Of a stretch of 64,000 nt of DNA, positions 18,120-26,633 are shown one piece after another. How positions within the stretch are numbered: the first letter of the stretch is position 1; the number at the start of each line of letters is the position of its first letter. Source of the stretch: CAWGXG01 sp963826505. GTDB lineage: Bacteria > Chloroflexota > Anaerolineae > Aggregatilineales > Aggregatilineaceae. The stretch is from NCBI GenBank assembly GCA_963826505.1, contig CAWGXG010000008.1, positions 372,001-436,000 of the forward strand, read 5' to 3'. Below the pieces are notes generated by a model. It was not told the origin of the DNA, did not search any database, and saw only the letters and a program-made list of their open reading frames with translations. The position numbers and the translations under genes are program-made.

Positions 18120-18663
18120 TTACTCCGCGCTGGCGGGTTCTTCACTCGCTTCGGCTGGGGCTTCAACTTCCGCCTCAACTTCCACGTCGTCGTCAGCACT
18201 GGCGTCGACGACGGCTTCGGCTTCGACGTTGGTTTCGACACTCGCCTCAGTGTTGGCTTCGGCATTCGCTTCGGCGTTGGCTGCTTTTGCCGCGGCTTTT
18301 TCGGCCTTGCTTCTGGCCGGGTACCGGGTCTTGGGGCTGGTCGTGCTGCGCGCCTCGGCGGCGGCTTCAGCTTCGGCAACCAGCGTTTCGAGGGCTTCGC
18401 CCTGACGCAGACGTTCGTAACGGCTCAACGTGCCGATTTTGTTGAGCAGCCGGGTGACGGGTTCGCTGGGCTGAGCGCCAACGCCCAACCAGTAGAGCGC
18501 TCGGTCTTCCTTGACAATGATCGTGCCCGGCTGGGTGCGCGGGTTATAGAAGCCGATGATCTCTATGTAGCGACCATCGCGCGGGCTGCGCGCGATCTGC
18601 CACGACAACACGGTAGCTGGGTTGTTTTTTGCGCCCAACACGGCGCAGACGAATACGAACCAT
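18120..18663 (-). CDS. rpsP: 30S ribosomal protein S16 with long acidic C-terminal tail (one frame break)
   Basis: S16 binds 16S rRNA early in 30S assembly. The true N-terminus starts at ATG 18663: MVRIRLRRVGRKKQPSYRVV, matching the family. After VVADR the reading frame must shift by one base (around 18595-18610) to continue as SPRDGRYIEIIGFYNP and ALYWLGVGAQPSEPVTRLLNKIG. Because S16 is needed for ribosome assembly, the break is most likely a sequence error. The S16 core ends near residue 85 and a tail of roughly 80-90 residues follows. It is basic at first, then nearly all Ala, Glu, Val and Asp. Such tails occur in some phyla but this one is unusually long and acidic. Confidence 0.85.
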
Positions 18664-18805
18664 GGTGTTCCACCTGTCCCTTGCTCGAAGGTTTATACGT
18701 TAGGTTGATCACCTGTGTAGTACAGGTCACAGACCTGCACAGGTGAGAAAGGTACCGCATACCGCCCGAGGGAGGCAGGGAAGGACTGCCTTACAGCCGA
18801 AGCGG
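18664..18805 (-). promoter_or_regulatory. Leader of rpsP with nested inverted repeat
   Basis: Between ffh and rpsP lies CACCTGTG (18710-18717) paired with CACAGGTG (18738-18745), enclosing a second small repeat AGGT/ACCT. On the minus strand a TATAAA (within 18690-18697) sits just downstream of the repeat, so the repeat overlaps where a -35 region would be. It could be an operator for rpsP or an RNA hairpin. No good -35 match was found. Confidence 0.4.
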
Positions 18806-20136
18806 TCATTTAAACATGCCGGGAATGCGGGGCATATTCCCCTTCCCGATCATTTTCATCATACGCTGCATCTCACGAAACTGTTTGAGCAGCGCGTTGA
18901 TGTCTTGAACACTGGTGCCGCTGCCTGCGGCAATGCGCAGCTTGCGGTTCGCATTTAGGACTTTGGGATTGCGCCGTTCCGAAGGTGTCATCGAGTAGAT
19001 GATGGCTTCGACCTTTTTGAGCTGTTGCTGCGCCTCTTCGTTGTTGATATCCAACTGTTGGCGCAGGCGGCCCATGCCGGGCAGCATATCTAAAATCTGG
19101 CCGATCGATCCCATGCGCTTGATCTGCTGAAGCTGCTTCAAGAAATCTTCCAGCGTAAACTGGTTCTTGATCATCTTGCGCCGGAGACGTTCGGCTTCTT
19201 CTTCATCAAACGACTGTTCGGCGCGTTCGATGAGCGTCAGCATGTCGCCCATGCCGAGGATGCGCGACGCCAAACGATCGGGGTGGAACGGCTCAAAACC
19301 ATCGAGCTTCTCGCCCGTGCCCATGAACTTAATCGGCACGCCCAGTGACCGCGCGCATGGAGATCGCTGCACCGCCGCGGGCGTCACCGTCCACTTTGGT
19401 CAGGATCAGGCCGGTCAGCCCGACACGCTCGTTGAAGCCCTCTGCAATGCGGACGGCTTCCTGGCCGGTCATGGCATCGGCGACCAGCAGCACTTCGGCG
19501 GGCTTGGTGCGATCCCGAATCGCTTCGAGTTCGGCCATCATGCTCGTCATCGATTTGCAGACGGCCCGCCGTATCCAGAATCACGACGGTGGCGTCATCC
19601 GCTCTGGCTTTTTCCAGCCCGCGCACGCAGATATCTGGTGGCGAGGCTGAAGTGCCTTCTTCGTAGTAGGGCATGTTGGTCTGTTTCGCTAGCGTGACCA
19701 ACTGGTCAACAGCGGCGGGACGGTACGTGTCGCCTGCTACGAGGAAAGGCCGCCGTCCATCGCGCCGTAACATCACAGCCAGCTTGGCGGCGGTCGTCGT
19801 TTTACCAGAACCCTGCAACCCCACCAACATGATCACGCGCGGCGTCTGGCCGCTCAAGTTCAGGCGTCCCGGCTGTCCCAGTGTCTCGATCAATTCCTCG
19901 TGAACGATCTTGATCACTTGTTGGGACGGCTTGAGGCTCTTTTGAACTTCAGCGCCGATCGCGCGTTCTTTCACGCGGTTGATGAAGTCTTTGGCAACTT
20001 TGAGGTTGACGTCCGCTTCCAACAACGCCATGCGCACTTCCCGCATCGCGGCGGATACGTCATCCTCAGTCAGCTTGCCTTTACGCCCCAGTTGTTCGAA
20101 GACATTCTGGAGGCGGTCGCTCAGGCTCTCGAACAT
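18806..20136 (-). CDS. ffh: Signal recognition particle protein Ffh (two frame breaks)
   Basis: This is the SRP54 GTPase that delivers nascent membrane proteins to FtsY. In order: N domain (MFESLSDRLQNVFEQLG), G domain with GLQGSGKTTTAAKLA, DTYRPAAVDQL, LDTAGRLQIDDE, LTKVDGDARGGAA, and the M domain with FLKQLQQIKRMGSIGQ and MTPSERRNPKVLNANRKLR, ending in a methionine-rich tail. The frame breaks near 19547 (an extra base after IDDE) and near 19341 (an extra G in a GGG run after VTG). Both resume at the expected residue, so the gene is surely functional and the breaks are sequence errors. Without them it would be about 443 residues, normal for the family. Confidence 0.9.
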
Positions 20137-20252
20137 AACCCAGCCTAGACTCTCCGTCTGGATACCGGCTCAGAATTGTAAAGGATTGCGGGGCACCCGT
20201 CAAGCCAGAGTCACGGCAAGCGGTGATAGATCACAAAAGCCGACATACGCCG

Positions 20253-21002
20253 CTATTTTCCAGCGGAGGCGGCGTCCGCTTCGGCAAGCTCGGCCAGGAA
20301 CCAGCGCTCAGCGTCCGACAGGTTGGCTGTCAGCAAGATATCCGGGCGGCGCTGCCATGTGCGCCGGATCGCTTCACGCCGCCGCCAGCGCTCGATCTCG
20401 CCGTGATTACCGTTGAGCAGCACCTCCGGCACAGGCATATCTCGGAAAACCGCCGGGCGCGTGTAATGGGGATATTCCAGCAAGCCCATGGCGTGCGAGT
20501 CTTCTTCCGCGCCCCACAGCGCCCCTAGTACGCCGGGGATGAGGCGCGCGACGGCGTCCACGATGATCATAGCACCCAGCTCGCCGCCCGTGATGACGAA
20601 ATCCCCAATACTGATCTCGTCGGTGATGACCGACTGGCGCACGCGCTCGTCCACGCCTTCGTAGCGTCCGCAAACCAGGATCAGGCGCGGGTGGGCGACC
20701 AGTTCCTGCGCGACGCGCTGCGAGAACACGCGCCCCTGAGGCGTGAGCAGAATCACCGGTGCCTGTGTATCCGTTCCGCGCACATCCTCGACGGCGGCGA
20801 TCAGCGGTTCCGGCAGCATAACCATGCCCCCGCCGCCGCCATACGGGGTATGATCGACTGTGCGGTGTTTGTCAGTCGCGTAGTCGCGGATATTGTGACG
20901 ACGCACCGTGATCAGGTGTTTTTCCTGGGCGCGTTTGAGAATGCTCTCGGTTAGTGGGCCGTCGAACATCTCAGGGAACAAGGTCAAAATGTCGATGTCC
21001 AT
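20253..21002 (-). CDS. trmD: tRNA (guanine-N1)-methyltransferase TrmD
   Basis: TrmD methylates G37 next to the anticodon using S-adenosylmethionine, preventing frameshifts in translation. Conserved segments are DILTLFPEMF, YGGGGGMVM, LVCGRYEGVDERV, EISIGDFVITGGE (the knot region) and a C-terminal HY-TRP segment (PHYTRPAVFRDMPVPEVLLNG, here cited in part). At 249 residues it is normal. ATG 21002 directly precedes MDIDILTLF. It is the first gene of the minus-strand run, and is divergent from hutI. Confidence 0.92.
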   Translation of the reverse strand: MDIDILTLFPEMFDGPLTESILKRAQEKHLITVRRHNIRDYATDKHRTVDHTPYGGGGGMVMLPEPLIAAVEDVRGTDTQAPVILLTPQGRVFSQRVAQELVAHPRLILVCGRYEGVDERVRQSVITDEISIGDFVITGGELGAMIIVDAVARLIPGVLGALWGAEEDSHAMGLLEYPHYTRPAVFRDMPVPEVLLNGNHGEIERWRRREAIRRTWQRRPDILLTANLSDAERWFLAELAEADAASAGK

Positions 21003-21097
21003 ATGTTTTGGTGATCTCAACGGCTGCGGATCGGATAATAGGGTTCGATCCTACCACGCCGGGCGGCGGGTGGCTATGCCCGCGTTTTATCTTGTGC

Positions 21098-21110
21098 TAC
21101 ACTGGAAAAC
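21098..21110 (+). promoter_or_regulatory. Extended -10 promoter at hutI, possible leaderless start
   Basis: TGC followed by TACACT (21098-21103) is an extended -10 element only 7 bases before ATG 21111. Transcription would begin at or within a base or two of the start codon. No strong ribosome-binding site is visible, so hutI may be translated from a leaderless message. Confidence 0.4.
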
Positions 21111-22403
21111 ATGGGCAAAAAAATAGACCTACTCATTCATAATATTGGCCAGTTGTGCACGATTCCGTCGCATAATGGAGGGCCGCAGCGCGGTCGCGCT
21201 CTGGGTGACCTGGGGTTGCTGGATCACGCCGCCGTAGCTGTCAACGACGACGTGATTGTAGCAGTCGGTTCGTCGGACGAATTGGTCGCGACTTACATTG
21301 CTGCCGAGACGTTGGACGCCGCGGGGCGTCTCGTCACGCCGGGGTTGGTCGATCCCCACACGCATCTGGTCTGGGCGGGGCATCGTGCAGACGAATTCGA
21401 ACAGCGGATCGCGGGGGTAACCTACCAGCAGATCATGGCCGCGGGTGGGGGTATCAACCGCACGATGCGCGATACACGAGCCGCTACTCTGGACACACTT
21501 ATTGAGCAGTCGAAGCGGCGGCTTAACGGGATGCTGGCGCACGGCGCGACGACGGTCGAGTGCAAGACGGGCTATGGGCTTGATACCCGAACCGAGATCG
21601 CGCTCTTGAACGCGATCGCGCTGCTCGATATGGAACATCCGATCGATCTCGTGCCGACTTTTCTCGGCGCGCACGCAGTCCCGCCGGAATTTTCAGACAA
21701 CGTGGACGGCTATGTCGATCGGGTCGTGTCGGAGATGTTGCCCGCGATCGCGGCCTGGGGTGACGAAAACTGGCCGGGCGTGTTGTTCTGTGATGTATTC
21801 TGCGAGGTTGGCGCGTTCAATCTGGCGCAAACGCGACGCATTTTGGAAGCGGCCAAAACATATCGCATGGCGCTCAAAATTCATGTGGACGAATTTGAGT
21901 CGCTGGGCGGGGCACGCCTGGCGGCGGAGATGGGCGCGGTGTCAGCCGATCACCTGGTTGTGACGCCGGACGAGGACATCGCGGCATTGGGCGGTTCGAA
22001 TACGATCGCTGTGTCGCTGCCGTGTACGCCCTTCGGGTTGGGACACACGCGTTTTACACCGGCCCAGAAGATGTTGGACAGCGGCGCAGCCCTGGCGATT
22101 GCCACAGACTGTAACCCGGGCACCGGGTGGAACGAGAGTATGCAGTTTGTGATGGCTTTATCCGCGCGCTACCTGCATCTGACCCCGGCGCAGGCACTGG
22201 TCGCCGCCACGCTCAACGCCGCGTATGCCATTGGGCGCGGTGACACCATCGGTGGTGTGGAAGTGGGTAAACTGGGAGATCTGGTGGTGTGGGATGTGCC
22301 GGACTACCGCCACTTGAGCTATCGATTTGGAACGAATTTGGTCAAGACGGTTGTGAAACGTGGTCGTGTCGTTTACGAATCCGCCTGGGCCGGGACGTTT
22401 TAG
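21111..22403 (+). CDS. hutI: Imidazolonepropionase
   Basis: This metal-dependent amidohydrolase performs the third step of histidine breakdown, opening imidazolonepropionate to formiminoglutamate. Metal ligands are visible as PHTHLVWAG (about residue 83-91), the His of KIHVDEF, DHLVVT and ATDCNPGTG. At 430 residues it is full length. No other hut genes lie nearby, so the rest of the pathway must be elsewhere, or the enzyme serves salvage of a related ring compound. Confidence 0.9.
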   Translation: MGKKIDLLIHNIGQLCTIPSHNGGPQRGRALGDLGLLDHAAVAVNDDVIVAVGSSDELVATYIAAETLDAAGRLVTPGLVDPHTHLVWAGHRADEFEQRIAGVTYQQIMAAGGGINRTMRDTRAATLDTLIEQSKRRLNGMLAHGATTVECKTGYGLDTRTEIALLNAIALLDMEHPIDLVPTFLGAHAVPPEFSDNVDGYVDRVVSEMLPAIAAWGDENWPGVLFCDVFCEVGAFNLAQTRRILEAAKTYRMALKIHVDEFESLGGARLAAEMGAVSADHLVVTPDEDIAALGGSNTIAVSLPCTPFGLGHTRFTPAQKMLDSGAALAIATDCNPGTGWNESMQFVMALSARYLHLTPAQALVAATLNAAYAIGRGDTIGGVEVGKLGDLVVWDVPDYRHLSYRFGTNLVKTVVKRGRVVYESAWAGTF

Positions 22404-22525
22404 ACGGCGAGGAAGTCTTAGGCGCCCGGCACTGGACAGCCAATTTTGGCTGGTAGTGAACAAAATGGCGGCTGACTGCGTATTATACGGTATAGGGCAG
22501 TAACAAATTCCTCACTAAACTACAT

Positions 22526-23119
22526 ATGGGCAATCAGACGATGGACGAAGCTCTTTTGATTCGCCACGCACAAGGCGGCGACGAGCGCGCTGCCAGACAA
22601 GTCTTCGAGTTCTACCAGCTTCGCACGTTTCGGCTGGCATTGGGGCTGTTGGGCGATGAGTCAGATGCTGAAGAGGTCGCCCAGGATGCTCTCACCTACG
22701 CGTTGCTCAATATCCATCGCTATAATTCAGAATTGAGCAGCTTTAGTACATGGCTGCATACCATCACTGTGAGTAGGGCACGAGACAAGCGTCGTCGTAA
22801 GATTCTGCCCAGCATTTCTATTACACAGTGGTTGGGTATGGGAAACCAGATTCAGGATCATACGCCCGGCCCAGAGGCACACTACATGCGCCGCGAAACT
22901 GAAGGCGGCCTTGAAAGTGCGCTCGTGCAGCTTAGCCCAAAACTCCGTGAAGCAATCGTCTTGCGGTTTTATGGCGATTGTACGTATAAAGAGATGGGCG
23001 ACATTATGGGCTGCTCGCTCAACACAGCGCGTTCTCGTTTGCGCTTGGCGATCGAAAAACTGCGAGCCCATCTGGGAGATGAACAAGTCCGATGGTTGGC
23101 CACGGAGACCATCCGCTGA
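22526..23119 (+). CDS. ECF-type RNA polymerase sigma factor
   Basis: This 197-residue protein has sigma region 2 (FRLALGLLGDESDAEEVAQDAL and SFSTWLHTITVSRARDKRR, cited in part) and region 4 with a helix-turn-helix (LREAIVLRFYGDCTYKEMGD, then MGCSLNTARSRLRLA). It lacks regions 1 and 3, as expected for extracytoplasmic-function factors. The next gene, overlapping by 28 bases, encodes a membrane anti-sigma factor that would hold it inactive. Upstream AT-rich GTATTATACGGTATAGG (near 22481-22497) is a likely promoter region and may be self-regulated. Confidence 0.88.
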   Translation: MGNQTMDEALLIRHAQGGDERAARQVFEFYQLRTFRLALGLLGDESDAEEVAQDALTYALLNIHRYNSELSSFSTWLHTITVSRARDKRRRKILPSISITQWLGMGNQIQDHTPGPEAHYMRRETEGGLESALVQLSPKLREAIVLRFYGDCTYKEMGDIMGCSLNTARSRLRLAIEKLRAHLGDEQVRWLATETIR

Positions 23120-24639
23120 ACGACACTCATTATGATGATGTCACCCTGCACGAGTATGTGCTGGGGCAACTACTGCCGGATGACGAACAGGCCATTCGGC
23201 AGCATCTTGCAGCCTGCCCGGACTGCCGCATGCGCGTGATGGAGTTGGAGGCGTTTTGCCGAAAGCTTTCTGGAGACCTGCATCGGGAGCTAGACCCGGT
23301 GCAGCCCAGCGCGAAGCTGGGATTCGATCACATCGCCAAAGAATGGCGCAAACCCCCGCGCCGCGTCACGTTGTGGTACCGGACCCAGGAATTTTTCCCG
23401 CGTGTATCTCCACTCATTCTGACGGTGCTGCTGGTATTCGTGCTTGTATCGGTCTTTCCGATCGGTGATACGGCGGCCTTGCGCGGTCTGGAATTGACAG
23501 ACAGTTATACAGGACCAGCTTCTATCATCGCCGCCGTGGCACCGGACAGCCTGGTGGTGGCGCGCCTCGCACCGGGTGATGTGCGCGTCGTTGCTCATTT
23601 TGACCGTGTGCAGCAGCCGCGCAATCTCTGCTTTTCACCCGACGGACGTTGGCTCGCTTTCCAGGACGGGCAGGCGCTGCAAATTGTCCAGACTTTCGAC
23701 GGCGGCCTGCGGGTGCAATTTGACGTGAACGAAATGGCGGATTGGGCCTGGTCGCCGGATAGCCAGATGCTGGCGTATACGGACGGGGCCGGGCAGTTGG
23801 CTGTGTTCGATGTCGCCAGTCAGACTAGCCGCGTGATGGTTCCGCCAGAGGAAGCGGCGTGGGGCGTGCCTGTTTGGACGGCGAACAGCCAGCAGCTGGC
23901 GTACGCTTCCGTCGTGCCGCTGCCCACGCAAGGTGGCCCGCGTCTTCAGCAAGGGTTGTGGCGGCTCGACGTGGCGACTGGTTACCGCGTTGAAGTTGCC
24001 CAGAACGCCGATCCCGGCTCCGCAATCCTGATCCCGACCGCCTGGGTGGGGGACAATACGGCGCTGTTGGCCTGGGATATGAACGCCGATGTTGACAGCA
24101 GTTCCACGCAGCTTTACCAGATCGACATGGCCGCGCACAGCGCCACACCGGTCGAAGGACATTCGCTGGCGCAGGGCACGCGCTTGTTGTGGCCGGTCAG
24201 CGCACAGGGAATGGCGCTCGTGTACGAAGATCAGCTCGTGGCGGTCAATTTCGCGGAGCAGGCGCGCCAGCCCATCCCCGACCAAATCCCCTGGCCGCAA
24301 GGCGCGGCATGGTCCCCGAATGGGGCCTGGCTGGCTTATACGGTCGCCGGTGCGCCGGAAGGGCAGGGCCTGTACGTCTTCGCGCTGCAAGATGGTAAAC
24401 TGCGGCAAATCGAACTCCCCACAGGAGCCAGCGAAAAGCAGGTGGTATGGGCGGGGATGGAGCACCTGTTTGTGATCCGTCAGCGGCCCGACCTGAGCAC
24501 GAATGAGTTGTGGTTGGTGTCGCTCACCACGGGAGATGCCCCCATCCGCATTTTGAGCGGAATCCAACTGCCGCGCACGGTCCTGCACAATGGGTGGCGC
24601 TGGCAAGATGTGGTGGCAACCCAGGTGCTGCCGTCCTGA
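23092..24639 (+). CDS. Zinc-binding anti-sigma factor with extracellular beta-propeller
   Basis: The N-terminal 75 residues form an anti-sigma domain with the zinc motif HLAACPDC. A single membrane helix (PLILTVLLVFVLVSVF, about residue 105-122) separates it from about 390 exported residues. These contain TolB/WD-like propeller blades, each with a W-SPD or FSPDGRWLAF pattern (LCFSPDGRWLAF, WAWSPDSQMLAY, WSPNGAWLAY). So the sensor outside the membrane appears to be a propeller, and signal-triggered loss of the cytosolic domain would free the sigma factor. That mechanism is known for anti-sigma factors in general and is inferred here. ATG 23092 overlaps the sigma gene. Confidence 0.8.
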   Translation: MVGHGDHPLNDTHYDDVTLHEYVLGQLLPDDEQAIRQHLAACPDCRMRVMELEAFCRKLSGDLHRELDPVQPSAKLGFDHIAKEWRKPPRRVTLWYRTQEFFPRVSPLILTVLLVFVLVSVFPIGDTAALRGLELTDSYTGPASIIAAVAPDSLVVARLAPGDVRVVAHFDRVQQPRNLCFSPDGRWLAFQDGQALQIVQTFDGGLRVQFDVNEMADWAWSPDSQMLAYTDGAGQLAVFDVASQTSRVMVPPEEAAWGVPVWTANSQQLAYASVVPLPTQGGPRLQQGLWRLDVATGYRVEVAQNADPGSAILIPTAWVGDNTALLAWDMNADVDSSSTQLYQIDMAAHSATPVEGHSLAQGTRLLWPVSAQGMALVYEDQLVAVNFAEQARQPIPDQIPWPQGAAWSPNGAWLAYTVAGAPEGQGLYVFALQDGKLRQIELPTGASEKQVVWAGMEHLFVIRQRPDLSTNELWLVSLTTGDAPIRILSGIQLPRTVLHNGWRWQDVVATQVLPS

Positions 24640-24654
24640 TCCGGATTTTCCGAG

Positions 24655-25548
24655 CTAATCGAATACAACCAGATCGCGGATCGCTTCCAGTTTGGAGGGA
24701 CCAATCCCGGACACGTTGTCCAGGTCTTCCAGGCTCGCAAACGGTCCGTTTTCTGCGCGGAAGTCGACAATGGCCTGGGCCAGCGCTGGCCCAATGCCGG
24801 GCAGCGTGTCCAGTTCTTCCACGGTGGCCGAGTTGACATGAATTACGGGCGAGTGGTTGGGCGTCGGAGTCAGCGCGGCCTCGCCGATCAGCGGGGGCAC
24901 ATAGATCAGATCGCCGTCGTTCAACACCTGGCTGAGATTGATCTGCTGAAGATCGGCATTATCCGTCGTCCCACCTGCCAACTGAATCGCCTCTTCAACG
25001 CGGCTGCCAGCGGGCAATGTCACGACGCTGCCCGTCTGCACGACTTCGCCCGTGACGTACACGGTCACCGCGCCAGGGGTAGGGGTCATCATGATGACCG
25101 TTGCGGTCTTGGCGGCGGGAGCCTGGCCGGGTTTGCGCGTGGGAACATCCACCTGATCGCCGTCGTTGAGAAGCTGGGCCATATTGACCCGCTCCAAGTC
25201 CGCATCGTCGCGCGGACCGCCCGCAGCCTGAACCGCATCCAGCACGCGGCTGCCGAACGGGAGCGTGAGGACAATTTCAGGCTCGGCGACGGCTCCCGTG
25301 ATATACACGGCATACGGACCGGGTGTCGGCGTAGACGAAGGAATCGGCGTGATCGAGGGGATAGGCGTCGGCTCTGGGGGCACGATCGTGATCGTGGTAG
25401 GTGCCGGTCGCTTCCACAGAAGGACGGCTACGCCCGCGATAATCGCCACCGAGATCAGAAGGTACATGACATATTTGAACCGCTCAAGAAGCGGCTGGCG
25501 ACGTGATACAGGCGAGATGTCTGACGGCTGCACGGGCGTACTCTCCAT
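24655..25548 (-). CDS. comEA: ComEA-like competence DNA receptor with two SLBB domains
   Basis: This protein probably binds double-stranded DNA at the cell surface for uptake. It has a short cytosolic N-terminus, one membrane helix (YVMYLLISVAIIAGVAVLLW, about residue 26-45), a Pro/Thr linker, two SLBB domains (VYITGAVAEP and VYVTGEVVQTG, each followed by VLDAVQAAGG- or VEEAIQLAGG-type helices), and a C-terminal helix-hairpin-helix DNA-binding region (VNSATVEELDTLPGIGPALA, NVSGIGPSKLEAI). Most ComEA proteins have one SLBB or none. It is convergent with the anti-sigma gene. Confidence 0.85.
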   Translation of the reverse strand: MESTPVQPSDISPVSRRQPLLERFKYVMYLLISVAIIAGVAVLLWKRPAPTTITIVPPEPTPIPSITPIPSSTPTPGPYAVYITGAVAEPEIVLTLPFGSRVLDAVQAAGGPRDDADLERVNMAQLLNDGDQVDVPTRKPGQAPAAKTATVIMMTPTPGAVTVYVTGEVVQTGSVVTLPAGSRVEEAIQLAGGTTDNADLQQINLSQVLNDGDLIYVPPLIGEAALTPTPNHSPVIHVNSATVEELDTLPGIGPALAQAIVDFRAENGPFASLEDLDNVSGIGPSKLEAIRDLVVFD

Positions 25549-25563
25549 AGGTGGGTTTTGGCC

Positions 25564-26604
25564 TCAGTTCACAGGTCCCGTCCAGCGGGGAAGCTCCAAC
25601 ACAAACTGCGCGAACGCGTGGTTTTCCAGTGCCGGTTGGACCGAAATCGCGCCGTTGACCGGGGCCAGGCTGGCCTGGACGGTCGTAATCAGGTCCACGA
25701 TCGGGTGTCGGAAAGGTTTGAACCGTTCTGGATTTTCCAGCCGCAGTGGCAAAATCTGTTCTGTGACGCGCAGACTCGGTTCCTGACTGCGGTAGTCAAT
25801 CGTCACACGCACCGTTGCCCCGCTGTCGTTGGGGTGATCGGTCAGAACGATGGCGCTCTGACCCTCTATGCCGGCGAACAGCATTTCGAGAATGCGGTGA
25901 ACCGCCTCGCGGAGGTTAGCGTGACAGTACACGACGCTGGGCGACCAGTCGCAGTGCACCTTGAGCTGGTGCGTAGCGATGCGATGGTTAACGAAATCAC
26001 GCTCAGTGAAGGTGAGCAGATCAGACAATTGGTGCGGCAGTGGGGCAGTCGCGGCGGGTGCAGCGATCTGGGCGTGCATGTCGTAAATGAACTGCGTGAC
26101 ATGTTCCGCGTGGTTGGCCAGTGCCCCGACTTCTTGCACTTGAAGATCGGTCAGGGGACCGGCTGAGCCACGATATACCTCTTGCGTCAGGCGAGTCAGT
26201 TTGTGGAGAGCGTCGGACACGGGCTGGCCCAACAACCCGACTAGCCGTGACTCCACGCCGCGAAATAAGTGAATACCCATCACGATATCTCCGCCCGTTT
26301 CAACCGGGCGTAACCGGGCCACCACGTAGGGACTCAACGGTACGTAAGGCGGCCAATGCGTTGCGGCTACGCGTCCGTGCGCGATCGCCTGCCAGGCGCA
26401 GTCAAGCCCCTGGCGGTACGGCTCGTTGGTCGTGCGCGCGAGAAAGTTTTCCCAGGACAGCCCGATCAGCTCGTCCGATTGCAGCCCGGTGCTGTCTTCA
26501 GTCGCGCCTGTCACCGCCCGGATCGTGCCGCTTGCATCCAGCCCTACCAGCGTTTCACCGAAGGTGGCGAGCAGTGTGCCCGGGTCAAATGTGTTCTCAC
26601 TCAT
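25564..26604 (-). CDS. PAS-containing sensor-like protein with degenerate kinase core
   Basis: I see a PAS-like N-terminal domain (LLATFGETLVGLDASGTIRA, LIGLSWENFL) and a C-terminal region positioned like a histidine-kinase ATPase domain but lacking clear N, G1 and G2 boxes. No SHELRTPL-type phospho-acceptor is visible. It may be a pseudokinase or a phosphatase-like partner of the next protein on the same strand, from which it is separated by 29 bases. No response regulator lies beside it. Function unknown; the PAS call is moderate and the kinase relation is weak. Confidence 0.55.
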   Translation of the reverse strand: MSENTFDPGTLLATFGETLVGLDASGTIRAVTGATEDSTGLQSDELIGLSWENFLARTTNEPYRQGLDCAWQAIAHGRVAATHWPPYVPLSPYVVARLRPVETGGDIVMGIHLFRGVESRLVGLLGQPVSDALHKLTRLTQEVYRGSAGPLTDLQVQEVGALANHAEHVTQFIYDMHAQIAAPAATAPLPHQLSDLLTFTERDFVNHRIATHQLKVHCDWSPSVVYCHANLREAVHRILEMLFAGIEGQSAIVLTDHPNDSGATVRVTIDYRSQEPSLRVTEQILPLRLENPERFKPFRHPIVDLITTVQASLAPVNGAISVQPALENHAFAQFVLELPRWTGPVN

Positions 26605-26633
26605 ACAACGTCCTGTTCAAAATGACAGGTAAG

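Noticed and set aside
18120..20136. rpsP and ffh as true pseudogenes
   Set aside because: Both encode essential functions, similarity resumes at once after each break, and breaks are scattered through the window; sequence error is the simpler reading.
20253..22500. hutI region as part of a horizontally acquired island
   Set aside because: Base composition and codon use look like the neighbours and there are no mobile features.
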